From an uncultured Prevotellaceae bacterium (GTDB lineage Bacteria; Bacteroidota; Bacteroidia; Bacteroidales; Bacteroidaceae): a stretch of DNA of 58,168 bases. The notes under the pieces were generated by a model, which ran no database searches, was not told where the DNA came from, and worked only from the letters and a program-made list of their open reading frames with translations. The stretch spans positions 1-58,168 of the forward strand of contig CAMHUI010000013.1 in assembly GCA_946188345.1 (NCBI GenBank), written 5' to 3'. The position numbers were made by a program, and so were the translations under genes. Numbering within the stretch: the stretch's first letter is position 1; every line of letters begins with the position of its first letter. Of the stretch, positions 9,238 to 17,603 are shown piece after piece.

Positions 9238-9329
9238 ATTTAATCTTGTTTTTGTCTCCTTGAGCTGTGGCCATTTGGAACTCATTCCCCCGTGGGTAGT
9301 CCTTGGGGTCAGGGGGAGTTTGTGTCTAC

Positions 9330-10619
9330 TCACAGTCCCTTCATGGCCGTTTCCATCTTGCGGCGTATCTCGTCGTTGCAGAGGTTGCCGATGCTGCCCT
9401 CGTGGGTGTGGCTGACCGAGCGCGTGGGCCGGTAGGTGCCTTCCTGCACCTGGCGGCCAATGGTCTGGTAGGCCTCGCGGAAGGGCGTGCCGCTGAGCGT
9501 CAGCCGGTTGACATCCTCGACGGTAAATAGGTAGTCGTAGATGGGGTTGTCGAGGATGTGCTCGTTGACCTCGATGTGCTGCAGCATGTATTCGGCCACG
9601 TGGAGGCAGTTCTGCAGTTCGTCGAGTGCGGGGAATGTCACGTCCTTGAGCAGCTGCAGGTCGCGGTGGTAGCCCAGCGGCAGGTTAGTGGTGAGCAGCG
9701 ACACCTCGCCCACGATGCTCTGCAGCCGGTTGCACTTGCCGCGGATGATTTCGAAGGCGTCGGGGTTCTTCTTGTGTGGCATGATGCTTGAGCCCGTCGT
9801 GAGTTCCTTCGGGAACGACAGGAAGGCGTAGTTCTGGCTGTTGAAGAGGCATATGTCCATGGCCATACGTCCGAGCGTCGATGCTACGGCATTGATGGCG
9901 TAGCTCACGGCGCGTTCGGTCTTGCCGCGGCTCATCTGTGCCGCCACGACGTTCCAGTGGAGGTCTTCAAACTGCAGCAGCCGGGTTGTCATCGTGCGGT
10001 TCAGTGGAAAGCTCGAGCCATATCCGGCAGCCGAGCCCAGCGGATTCTGGTTGGCAATGTCGAAGGCGGTGTGGATGAGTCGCATGTCGTCGGCCAGCGT
10101 CTCGGCATAGGCTCCGAAGAAGAGTCCGAAGCTCGACGGCATGGCCACCTGCAGGTGGGTATAGCCTGGCATGAGCACCTGCTTGTATTGTTCGCTGAGT
10201 GCGAGCAGGCGGTCGAAGAGCGTCTTCACCTGGCTTGCCAGCTGGCGCAGCTCTTCGCGGTAGAACAGCTTCAGGTCTACCAGCACCTGGTCGTTGCGCG
10301 AGCGGCCCGAGTGAATCTTCTTGCCCACGGCCCCGAGGCGCTCCGTCAACAGGTGTTCCACTTCGGAGTGCACGTCCTCGATGCCCTCCTCGATGGTGAA
10401 CTCGCCGCGGTCGATGTCTTCGGCGATGTGCTTCAGCTCGGTTTTGAGCAGCGAGAGCTCGTCAGCCTCGAGCAGTCCGATTGACTGCAGCATCTCGATG
10501 TGTGCCAACGTGCCCTCTACGTCGTAGCGCGCCAGCTTCAGGTCCAGCTCGCGGTCGTTGCCCACGGTGAACTGTTCTATCAGGTTGTCAATACCGTATC
10601 CTTTGTCCCAGAGTTTCAT
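9330..10619 (-). CDS. argH: Argininosuccinate lyase
   Basis: Splits argininosuccinate into arginine and fumarate, the last step of arginine synthesis. It is a homotetramer with active sites at subunit interfaces, in the cytoplasm. The 429-residue length is slightly short of the usual 450-470. The fumarase/lyase superfamily signature GSSIMPHKKNPDAFE is intact, as are the HSGRSRNDQV and GYTHLQVAMPSSFG segments that bind substrate. It is the last gene of the arginine operon, 13 nt after the argB-argE fusion, and a strong hairpin follows. Confidence 0.96.
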   Translation of the reverse strand: MKLWDKGYGIDNLIEQFTVGNDRELDLKLARYDVEGTLAHIEMLQSIGLLEADELSLLKTELKHIAEDIDRGEFTIEEGIEDVHSEVEHLLTERLGAVGKKIHSGRSRNDQVLVDLKLFYREELRQLASQVKTLFDRLLALSEQYKQVLMPGYTHLQVAMPSSFGLFFGAYAETLADDMRLIHTAFDIANQNPLGSAAGYGSSFPLNRTMTTRLLQFEDLHWNVVAAQMSRGKTERAVSYAINAVASTLGRMAMDICLFNSQNYAFLSFPKELTTGSSIMPHKKNPDAFEIIRGKCNRLQSIVGEVSLLTTNLPLGYHRDLQLLKDVTFPALDELQNCLHVAEYMLQHIEVNEHILDNPIYDYLFTVEDVNRLTLSGTPFREAYQTIGRQVQEGTYRPTRSVSHTHEGSIGNLCNDEIRRKMETAMKGL

Positions 10620-10632
10620 AGTATGATGGTTG

Positions 10633-12441
10633 TTAGATGTTTTTAATCAGTTGGACGTAGAGGGGGATGGCCTCCTCAATCTCTTTTTCATAGATGAATT
10701 CGTCAGTGGTGTGCGAGCGTGCCGAGTCGCCCGGCCCCATCTTCAGCGAGGGGAAGGGCATCTGCGACATGTCGCTCGTGGTGGGCGAGACGAAGAGTTC
10801 GCGGCCGCATGCCTTGGCTGCGATGGCCAGCGGATGGTCGGCCGCCAGCACCGAGGCGCGGATGTGGGTGGAGCGGGCTTTCAGGTCGGAGCCGACGAGG
10901 CCCTGAAGCAACGACAGCGTCTCCTCGTTGGTATAGGCGTCGGTGGTGCGAACGTCGCATACGAAGTGGCACTCGTCGGGCACTACGTTATGCTGCGTAC
11001 CCGCATCAATCTGTGTGACGCTGACCTTGATGGGACCGAGCACCTGAGAGACCTTCTCCGGCCGGAACGAACGCAGCCTGTCGATGTCGTCGAGCGCCTT
11101 GTAGAGTGCATTCACGCCTTCGTTGCGAGCAGCATGGCCGGCCTTGCCGTGGGCAGTGCCGTCGATGACCATCAGTCCGCGTTCGGCAATGGCTCCCTGC
11201 ATCTGCGTGGGTTCGCCGACGATGGCCATGTCTATCTTCGGTAACTCCGGCAGCAGGGCCCGGATGCCGTTGGCTCCCGTTACCTCCTCTTCGGCAGTGA
11301 TGGCCAGCAGCAGGTTCACGGGCAGCGGCTCGCGGTAGAGCTGGATAAACGTCGTGACGAGGCTGACCACGGAAGCCCCAGCGTCGTTGCTGCCGCGACC
11401 GTAGATGCGGCCGTCGGCATGTGTCGGCGTGAAGGGGTCGTAGTGTCCGCCTGTCCAAGGCTTGACGGTGTCGTGGTGACTGTTCAGCAGCAGTGTGGGC
11501 TTGCTGTCGTCCCACTGGGCCGCCCGTGCCCATACATTATTCTTAAAGCGTTGCACCTCAGCGATGCCGTTGGCCGCGAGGTAGTCGTAGATGATGCCCG
11601 CTGTCGCATCCTCCTGTCGGGAGAGGGATGGCGTGGCAATCATCCTTTCCAATAACTGAAGGGGCGACTTTGGCATGGCGGCATGGCCGCTTCCTGAGTA
11701 GCTTATCTTGGTTTTCGAAATCCTCACCTCCTTCACACCCTTCTTTAGGGCCTCGAAGGCATTGTGGAGCTTGGGCAGCATGCCTTTTGACACGGTGCCG
11801 TCGGCCTTCAGCTGCTCAAAGAGGTCGGGGGTGATGACGGGGATGACGCTCGTAGGGTCGTTGACGTCGCGCAGGACGCCAGGCTGTTCGAAGCAGTAGG
11901 TGAGGGTGACCTCCGCCTTCGTTGCCAGGGCCACGGCTGCGGTACTGGCGATGGTGTCGGCATTGGTGTTGAGCAGATGTCCCTGGCCGTCGTGTGTCAG
12001 GGCACAGAAGACGGGCGTGAGACCCTGTTCCAGCAGGCTCATCAGCAGCGACACGTTGACAAGAGAGGTGTCGGGGTCGCCCACCCATCCGTAGTCTATG
12101 GGCTCTTTCTTTCTGAGGACTGACTGCATCACGTTGCCGTCGGCACCGGAGAGCCCGATGGCCGGACAGCCCAGTGCGTTGAGGCGAGCGACAAGCTGCT
12201 TGTTGGTCAGTCCGCCATAGACCATCGTCACGAGGTCGATGGTCTGGTCGTCGGTGACGCGCCGGCCGTCAATCATCTGCGTCTCGATGCCCAGCTGGGA
12301 GGCCAGACGCGTGGCCAGCTTGCCACCACCGTGCACGAGCACCTTCCAACCAGTCTTCTTGGCAAAGGTCTGCAGGAACTCGCTCAGAGCTGCTTCGTCG
12401 TCGATGACGTTGCCGCCAATCTTGATGACATCTATCTTCAT
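10633..12441 (-). CDS. argB-argE: Fused N-acylglutamate kinase and N-acylornithine/citrulline deacylase
   Basis: One 602-residue open frame carries two arginine enzymes normally made separately. Residues 1-255 are an ArgB-type amino-acid kinase (KIGGNVIDD, VHGGGKLATRLA, KGMLPKL), which phosphorylates N-acylglutamate. Residues about 275-602 are an M20 zinc peptidase-type ArgE (LLNSHHDTVKPW, GRGSNDAGASV, TAEEEVTG as metal/catalytic motifs), which removes the acyl group. The linker is KTKISYSGSGHAAMPKSP, and its Met could in principle serve as an internal start. In the Bacteroides pathway both act on N-succinyl intermediates. The ATG overlaps the argF' stop by 4 nt (ATGA). Both halves look complete. 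Fusion is what the sequence shows, though a lost stop by sequencing error cannot be excluded. Confidence 0.92.
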   Translation of the reverse strand: MKIDVIKIGGNVIDDEAALSEFLQTFAKKTGWKVLVHGGGKLATRLASQLGIETQMIDGRRVTDDQTIDLVTMVYGGLTNKQLVARLNALGCPAIGLSGADGNVMQSVLRKKEPIDYGWVGDPDTSLVNVSLLMSLLEQGLTPVFCALTHDGQGHLLNTNADTIASTAAVALATKAEVTLTYCFEQPGVLRDVNDPTSVIPVITPDLFEQLKADGTVSKGMLPKLHNAFEALKKGVKEVRISKTKISYSGSGHAAMPKSPLQLLERMIATPSLSRQEDATAGIIYDYLAANGIAEVQRFKNNVWARAAQWDDSKPTLLLNSHHDTVKPWTGGHYDPFTPTHADGRIYGRGSNDAGASVVSLVTTFIQLYREPLPVNLLLAITAEEEVTGANGIRALLPELPKIDMAIVGEPTQMQGAIAERGLMVIDGTAHGKAGHAARNEGVNALYKALDDIDRLRSFRPEKVSQVLGPIKVSVTQIDAGTQHNVVPDECHFVCDVRTTDAYTNEETLSLLQGLVGSDLKARSTHIRASVLAADHPLAIAAKACGRELFVSPTTSDMSQMPFPSLKMGPGDSARSHTTDEFIYEKEIEEAIPLYVQLIKNI

Positions 12442-13409
12442 AGGCTCTCAAGCATACGTTTCAAGACGACCGTTGCGGATATCTCGCGGTTGGCAGCCTC
12501 GGGGATGACGAGGGAGCGGGGACCTTCGATGACGTCGTCGGTGACAATCATGCCGCGCCGCACGGGCAGGCAATGCATGAAGTAGGCATTGTCGGTCCAT
12601 GCCATGTGTTCGGCATCGATGGTCCAGTGCATCATGTCGTGGTAGTCGTGCAGTATCTTTCCATAGTCCTCAGGTCGTGTCACACCGGGGCAGCTCCAGT
12701 TCTTGGCATAGACGATATCTGCACCTTGGAGAGCCTTGCGCTGGTCGTATTCCACATGGGCGCCGGCCACAAACTTCGGGTCGAGCTCATAGCCCTCTGG
12801 ATGGGTGACCACGACGTCGAGGCCTGCCGCCAGCATCCATTCGGCGAAAGAGTTGGGAACAGCCTGAGGTAGGGCCTTGGGATGCGGAGCCCAGGTGAGA
12901 ACCACACGGGGAGTCTTCCCGGGGAGCGCTTCCTTTATCGTAATCAGGTCGGCAAAGGCCTGGAGGGGATGCACGGTGGCTGTCTCCATAGCCATGACGG
13001 GGCGGCCACTGTATTGGATGAACTGCCGGACAATGGTCTCGGCATAGTCGTAGTCACGATTGGTGAGGCCGGCAAAGGAGCGGACGGCAATGATGTCGCA
13101 GTAGCAGCCAATGACAGGAATAGCCTCCAAGAGGTGCTCGCTCTTGTCGCCATCCATGATGACGCCACGTTCGGTCTCGAGCTTCCAGGCTCCTTGGTTC
13201 ACGTCGAGCACGATGACGTTCATGCCGAGGTTCATGGCGGCTTTCTGGGTGGAGAGACGGGTGCGCAGGGAGTTGTTGAAGAACACCATCAGCAGCGTCT
13301 TGTTCCGGCCTAAGTGTTGGAAAGCAAAGCGGTCTTGCTTGATGCGCTGGGCTTCCTGCAGGGCTTCCTGCAGGTTGCCGAGGTCGGTATGGGATAGGAA
13401 TTGGTTCAT
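12438..13409 (-). CDS. argF': N-succinyl-L-ornithine carbamoyltransferase
   Basis: Transfers the carbamoyl group of carbamoyl phosphate to N-succinyl-L-ornithine, giving N-succinylcitrulline, as known from Bacteroides fragilis. It is very similar to that enzyme throughout: FFNNSLRTRLSTQKAA (carbamoyl phosphate loop), VLDVNQGAWKLETERGVIMD, NAYFMHCLPVRR and PEAANREISATVVLKR. The ATG at 13409 is chosen because it aligns with the known N-terminus. A GTG at 13436 overlapping the argD stop is an alternative that adds nine residues. With this start, residue 90 is Ser. In B. fragilis Pro90 is the residue that sets succinyl versus acetyl specificity, so this is a natural variant at the key site. It overlaps the argB-argE start by 4 nt. 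Confidence 0.94.
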   Translation of the reverse strand: MNQFLSHTDLGNLQEALQEAQRIKQDRFAFQHLGRNKTLLMVFFNNSLRTRLSTQKAAMNLGMNVIVLDVNQGAWKLETERGVIMDGDKSEHLLEAIPVIGCYCDIIAVRSFAGLTNRDYDYAETIVRQFIQYSGRPVMAMETATVHPLQAFADLITIKEALPGKTPRVVLTWAPHPKALPQAVPNSFAEWMLAAGLDVVVTHPEGYELDPKFVAGAHVEYDQRKALQGADIVYAKNWSCPGVTRPEDYGKILHDYHDMMHWTIDAEHMAWTDNAYFMHCLPVRRGMIVTDDVIEGPRSLVIPEAANREISATVVLKRMLESL

Positions 13410-13432
13410 ATCGGTCGTTTTTGGGGGATTAT

Positions 13433-14566
13433 TCACTTTTCATTGTTCACTTCGTCCTTCAGGGCAGCCAGGAACTGGTCTGCCTCGGTCTGCGACAAGC
13501 AGAGAGGCGGCAGCAGGCGGACGGTGTGCTGTCCGGCACCGCCAGTGAAGATGTGCTTCTCGAAGATGAGGTGCTTGCGGAGGTCGGCGGCAGGCTGGTC
13601 TATATCGAAACCAATCATCAGACCGCGACCGCGGACATCGTGAAGCTGGGGAATGGCCTTGAGCTGCTGCAGGAGGTAGTCGCCCACAGCAGCAGTATTA
13701 TCGACGAGCCTTTCCTCTTCCATGACGTCGAGTACGGCGAGGGCAGCAGCACAAGCCAAATGGTTGCCGCCAAAGGTGGTGCCGAGTTGTCCGTAGACAG
13801 CCTCAAAGTCGGGTGAGATGAGGACGGCACCCATAGGCAGTCCGTTGGCGATGCCTTTGGCGCAGGTGATGAGGTCGGGACGGATGCCGAGCCACTGGTG
13901 GGCGAAGAAACGACCTGTGCGGCCGTAGCCGCATTGTATCTCGTCGCAGATGAGCACCGTGCCATGCTGCTTGCAGGCCTTGGCAAGGCCTTGGGCAAAG
14001 GTCTCCGTAGCCAAGCGGATGCCTCCCACGCCCTGTATGCACTCCAGGATGACGGCTGCCACATCGCCCTTCTGCAGTTCGGCTTCCCAGGCGGGAAGGT
14101 CGTTTAGCGGCAGGTAGGTGACGTGGCCGTTCTGATTGATGGGGGCGATAATCTTCGGATTGTCGGTCGCTTCGACGGCCAGTGAGGTGCGACCGTGGAA
14201 AGCCTTCTGAGCCGAGAGGATGCGGGTGCGCCCGGTCTTAAACGAGGCGAGCTTCAGCGCGTTCTCGTTGGCCTCGGCTCCGCTGTTGATGAGAAACAGC
14301 TGATAGTCGTCGTAGCCACAGACCTTGCCGAGCCGAAGGGCCAGTTGTTCCTGCAGATTGTTGACGACGGAGTTGGAATAGAAGCCCAGCCGGGCAACCT
14401 GTTCCGACACCTTATTAATATAATGGGGGTGGGCATGGCCGATGGAGATGACAGCATGGCCACCGTAGAGGTCAAGGTATTCCTGGCCTTGGTCATCCCA
14501 TACGTGGCAGCCCTTGCCGCGGACGATATTGACATCAAAGAGGGGATAGACGGGAAATAAGTTCAT
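13433..14566 (-). CDS. argD: N-acetyl/N-succinylornithine aminotransferase
   Basis: PLP-dependent class III aminotransferase that makes N-acylornithine from the semialdehyde using glutamate. Start at 14566 (MNLFPVYPLFDVNIVRGKG) gives 377 residues, the normal length. The frame stays open upstream, but that stretch is low-complexity Arg/Pro shadow of the region before the gene. Motifs: INSGAEANENALKLA, KAFHGRTSLAVEAT, ICDEIQCGYGRTG and the PLP lysine at about 235 in LITCAKGIANGLPMG. It lies 80 bp after argC and 23 bp before argF'. Confidence 0.94.
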   Translation of the reverse strand: MNLFPVYPLFDVNIVRGKGCHVWDDQGQEYLDLYGGHAVISIGHAHPHYINKVSEQVARLGFYSNSVVNNLQEQLALRLGKVCGYDDYQLFLINSGAEANENALKLASFKTGRTRILSAQKAFHGRTSLAVEATDNPKIIAPINQNGHVTYLPLNDLPAWEAELQKGDVAAVILECIQGVGGIRLATETFAQGLAKACKQHGTVLICDEIQCGYGRTGRFFAHQWLGIRPDLITCAKGIANGLPMGAVLISPDFEAVYGQLGTTFGGNHLACAAALAVLDVMEEERLVDNTAAVGDYLLQQLKAIPQLHDVRGRGLMIGFDIDQPAADLRKHLIFEKHIFTGGAGQHTVRLLPPLCLSQTEADQFLAALKDEVNNEK

Positions 14567-14646
14567 AGTTCTTTCTTTTAGGGCTGCGAGAGAGCCGCAG
14601 CATGCCGAGGACCGTATTCGCGATGGCCTCGCTATAAACGGTGAAT

Positions 14647-15630
14647 TTAGAAGGCGACGGGCTTGAGGCTGAGGCCGGCGGTCTCGTCGAGGCCGAACAT
14701 AAGGTTCATGTTCTCTACGGCCTGGCCGCTGGCTCCCTTCAGCAGGTTGTCGATGCAGGCTGTGACAAGAAGCTGGCCTTCGTGCCAGTCGCAATGGACA
14801 AGACACTTGTTGGTGTTGACCACCTGCTTCAGGTCGATGGCGCGTTCGCTGTAGTGGGTGAAAGGCTCTTGGGCATAGTTCTCACGATAGAGGTCGGCAG
14901 AGTCGTGGTCGATGTCGACGACAGCCGTCACGAAGATGCCCCGGGCAAAGTCACCTCGCAGTGGGATGAAAGTGAGTGTGGGCGCTTCCCCGTGATTTCC
15001 TTCCAAGGAAGGGGAAGACTGAAGCGCGCTGACAGTCTGGTTGATCTCGGCCAGATGCTGATGGGTGAAGGGCTTGTAGACGCTGATATTGTCGGAACGC
15101 CATGCATAGTGTGTGGTGGCGACAGGCTTCTGGCCTGCTCCCGTGGCTCCCGTGATGCCATTGATGACAACATTCCCTTTCAGCAGACCATGTCTTGCCA
15201 ATGGCAGCAGGGCCAGCTGGATGCAAGTGGCAAAGCAGCCGGGGTTGGCCACATGCTGGGCCTTCCTGATAGCCTCGCGGTGCACTTCCGGCAGCCCATA
15301 GACGAAGTCATGCGAACTGTCGGCGATGCGAAAGTCCTGAGCCAGGTCGACAATCTTCACGTGGTTCGGAATCTCGTGTTCGGAGAGGAACTGCTGGCTC
15401 TTGCCGTGGCCGAAGCAGAGGAACAACACGTCAATGTCGTAGAAGGGCATCTCTGCGGAGAACGTCAGGTCGGTGTCTCCATAGAGTCCTTCGTGGACGT
15501 CGGCCACGAGGTTGCCTGCATTGCTTTCGCTGTGGGCAAAGACGATGTCGGCTTCTGGATGATGGATGAGCAGGCGGATGAGTTCGCCACCCGTGTAGCC
15601 TGCCGCGCCTACGATACCTACGTTAATCAT
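14647..15630 (-). CDS. argC: N-acetyl/N-succinyl-gamma-glutamyl-phosphate reductase
   Basis: NADPH-dependent reduction of the acylglutamyl phosphate to the semialdehyde, cytoplasmic. The 327 residues begin with the Rossmann motif VGIVGAAGYTGGELIRLL. The catalytic Cys at about 132 lies in VANPGCFATCIQLALLPL, and GITGATGAGQKP matches the substrate-binding turn. It starts 2 nt after argG ends, so the two are tightly coupled. The 80-bp gap to argD is the largest in the operon. I see no convincing hairpin with a T run there. Confidence 0.95.
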   Translation of the reverse strand: MINVGIVGAAGYTGGELIRLLIHHPEADIVFAHSESNAGNLVADVHEGLYGDTDLTFSAEMPFYDIDVLFLCFGHGKSQQFLSEHEIPNHVKIVDLAQDFRIADSSHDFVYGLPEVHREAIRKAQHVANPGCFATCIQLALLPLARHGLLKGNVVINGITGATGAGQKPVATTHYAWRSDNISVYKPFTHQHLAEINQTVSALQSSPSLEGNHGEAPTLTFIPLRGDFARGIFVTAVVDIDHDSADLYRENYAQEPFTHYSERAIDLKQVVNTNKCLVHCDWHEGQLLVTACIDNLLKGASGQAVENMNLMFGLDETAGLSLKPVAF

Positions 15631-15632
15631 TT

Positions 15633-16829
15633 CTATCTTTTTTCGTCGGGGTGGATACCATAATACATGCGGAGTGGCGTAGAGAGAATCTTGATGAATC
15701 CCTTGGCATCGTCGGCGGTCCAGCCGTGTTGCATCTCGCCGTATTCTCCGAGTTTCGACTTCTGCAAGTCGTCGGGTGAGTCTACACCGACGGTTTCGAA
15801 GCCATAGGGACGGAGCTTGAGGATGGCCGTTCCGTTGACGTTGCGCTGCGAGGAGACGAGCATGGCCTCGATGTCGGGCATGACGGGCTCAAGGAACTGG
15901 CTCTCGTGCAGGAACATGCCATACCACTGGCTGACCTGGTCTTTCCAATACTGCTGCCACTTCGAGAGCGTTGACTTCTCTAGTAGCCGGTGTGCCTCGA
16001 TGATGAGTTTCGGGGCGGCGGCCTCGAAGCCCACACGGCCTTTGATGCCGATGATGGTGTCGCCCACGTTGCAGTCGCGGCCGATGGCATAGGCTGCGCC
16101 CAGCTCTTCAATCTTCTGGATGGCTTTCACCTTGTCCGCAAACGGTTCTCCGTTGACGGCAGCAATCTCTCCTTTCTCGAAGGTGATGCGCAGCTCAGCC
16201 TCGGGAGCGGTGGCAGTGACGTGCTTCAGGTAGGCTTCCTCCGGCAGTCCCTTGGAAGGGTCGAGCAGCTCGCCGCCGCAGATGCTCGTGCCCCAGATAC
16301 CGACATTGTAGGAGTATTTCAGTTTGGTGAAGTCGGCATAGAAGCCGTGGGCGTTCAGGTAGTCGATTTCCTCTTGTCGTGACAATGCTTCGTCGCGTGT
16401 CAGGGTGATAATCTCGATGCCTGGCGACAGGACGAGGAAGGTCATGTCGAAGCGTATCTGGTCGTTGCCGGCTCCGGTAGAGCCGTGGGCGATGGCGTCG
16501 GCCTTCACCTCGTTGGCATAGCGGGCGATGGCGACGGCCTGGAAGATGCGCTCCGAGGATACGGAGATGGGGTAGCAGTTATTGCGCATGACATTGCCGA
16601 AGATCATATATTTCAGCGAGCGCTCGTAATACTCCTGTGTGACGTCGAGCGTGACGTAGGTCTTGGCTCCCAGCCGGTAGGCGTTCTCTTCGTTCTTCTT
16701 CAACTGTTCGGCGCTGAAGCCGCCCGTGTTGGCGCATACGGCATGCACCTCATTGCCCTCCTGGGCCAGTCGCATCACGGTATACGACGTGTCCAATCCG
16801 CCTGAAAAGGCTACTACTATCTTTTTCAT
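15633..16829 (-). CDS. argG: Argininosuccinate synthase
   Basis: Condenses citrulline and aspartate with ATP to argininosuccinate. The ATP pyrophosphatase P-loop is VAFSGGLDTSY at the N-terminus. AHGSTGAGNDQIRF and the SICGGELLDPSKG region are further family segments. Length 398 is normal. Its ATG overlaps the stop of the upstream acyltransferase by 4 nt (ATGA) and argC follows after 2 nt, so it sits in the middle of a tightly packed operon. Confidence 0.96.
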   Translation of the reverse strand: MKKIVVAFSGGLDTSYTVMRLAQEGNEVHAVCANTGGFSAEQLKKNEENAYRLGAKTYVTLDVTQEYYERSLKYMIFGNVMRNNCYPISVSSERIFQAVAIARYANEVKADAIAHGSTGAGNDQIRFDMTFLVLSPGIEIITLTRDEALSRQEEIDYLNAHGFYADFTKLKYSYNVGIWGTSICGGELLDPSKGLPEEAYLKHVTATAPEAELRITFEKGEIAAVNGEPFADKVKAIQKIEELGAAYAIGRDCNVGDTIIGIKGRVGFEAAAPKLIIEAHRLLEKSTLSKWQQYWKDQVSQWYGMFLHESQFLEPVMPDIEAMLVSSQRNVNGTAILKLRPYGFETVGVDSPDDLQKSKLGEYGEMQHGWTADDAKGFIKILSTPLRMYYGIHPDEKR

Positions 16830-17449
16830 TTTATTCTGAATACTTTATTAAATGCGTTTTTGACTGACATGATATAGGGTGCCCAGCGCGAAGGCTTTTT
16901 CTTCTCTGCCTGCTTCGGGTCGTAGAGCATGCCGTAGCAGAGGCACACGCGGCGGTTGTTGCGCTGCAGGATGTCGTAGTTGACGCAGCCCTCGCAGCCT
17001 TTCCAGAACTCGTCGTCGTGGGTGAGGTTGTCGAGCGTCACAGGCTGGTAGCCCATGCGGGTGTTGAGCTTCATGACGGCCAGCGACGTGGTGATACTGA
17101 ACAGCTTGGCGTAGGGGAATCGCTCGCGTGCCAGTTGGAAGGTCTTCTCCTTGATGCGCGCGGCGAGACCCATCCGGCGGTATTCCGGGTCGACGATGAG
17201 TCCGCTGGTAGCCACGAAGTCGCCGTGTTCCCAACATTCTATGTAGCTGAAGCCCACCAGTCTGTCACCGTCGACGGCCACGACGGCCTTGCCAGAGGTC
17301 ATCTTCTGGGCTATATACGAAGGCTCGCGCTTGGCGATACCTGTGTTGCGGGCCTTGGCCGACTCAAAAATCAACTGGCAGATATGCTCGGCATATTTCA
17401 CGTCTTCATCTGTTGCATAGCGCACGATGATATTCTTTTCGTTTTGCAT
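16826..17449 (-). CDS. GNAT-family N-acyltransferase, probable N-succinylglutamate synthase
   Basis: A 207-residue GNAT protein at the head of the arginine operon. The acyl-CoA loop is visible as VDPEYRRMGLAARIKEKTF, preceded by FVATSGLIV. The C-terminal third has paired Cys residues (GCEGCVNYD) and a basic tail. The operon holds every other step of succinyl/acetyl-arginine synthesis but no classical argA or argJ, so this gene most likely makes the first N-acylated intermediate from glutamate. A GNAT protein with that role has been reported in Bacteroides. The assignment rests on position and fold, as specificity cannot be read from sequence. Confidence 0.8.
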   Translation of the reverse strand: MQNEKNIIVRYATDEDVKYAEHICQLIFESAKARNTGIAKREPSYIAQKMTSGKAVVAVDGDRLVGFSYIECWEHGDFVATSGLIVDPEYRRMGLAARIKEKTFQLARERFPYAKLFSITTSLAVMKLNTRMGYQPVTLDNLTHDDEFWKGCEGCVNYDILQRNNRRVCLCYGMLYDPKQAEKKKPSRWAPYIMSVKNAFNKVFRIK

Positions 17450-17479
17450 ATTTATTCTTTATTTTGTTGAATTACGGTG

Positions 17480-17511
17480 CAAAGTTCGTAATTTTATTCG
17501 AAACCACCAAA
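17480..17511 (-). promoter_or_regulatory. Promoter of the arginine operon
   Basis: On the minus strand TTTG (17511-17508) is followed by exactly 20 bp and GAACTTTG (17487-17480), one mismatch from TAnnTTTG. It is 31 bp upstream of the first ATG. No clear ArgR-type palindrome stands out, and no argR gene is adjacent. Confidence 0.55.
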
Positions 17512-17553
17512 TATTTTTACATATTTATTGAAAACAGCGGCTTGTTTGTATAT

Positions 17554-17603
17554 AAAAAGACATCACCGCCTTGTTACTTCTTCCAGAAGCGGGCGGTGAT
17601 GTC
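17554..17603 (-). terminator. nrdG terminator whose 5' arm is coding sequence
   Basis: A perfect 12-bp inverted repeat (GACATCACCGCC / GGCGGTGATGTC) followed on the minus strand by TTTTTATA. The upstream arm consists of nrdG codons and the stop codon lies in the loop, so ribosomes finishing nrdG would interfere with folding. Confidence 0.75.

Noticed and set aside
13410..13436. GTG start for argF' overlapping the argD stop
   Set aside because: Coupling is tempting, but the ATG at 13409 matches the N-terminus and residue numbering of the characterised B. fragilis enzyme.
14567..14806. 80-codon N-terminal extension of argD
   Set aside because: Arg/Pro-rich with no homology to aminotransferases, and it overlaps the end of argC; normal family start is at 14566.
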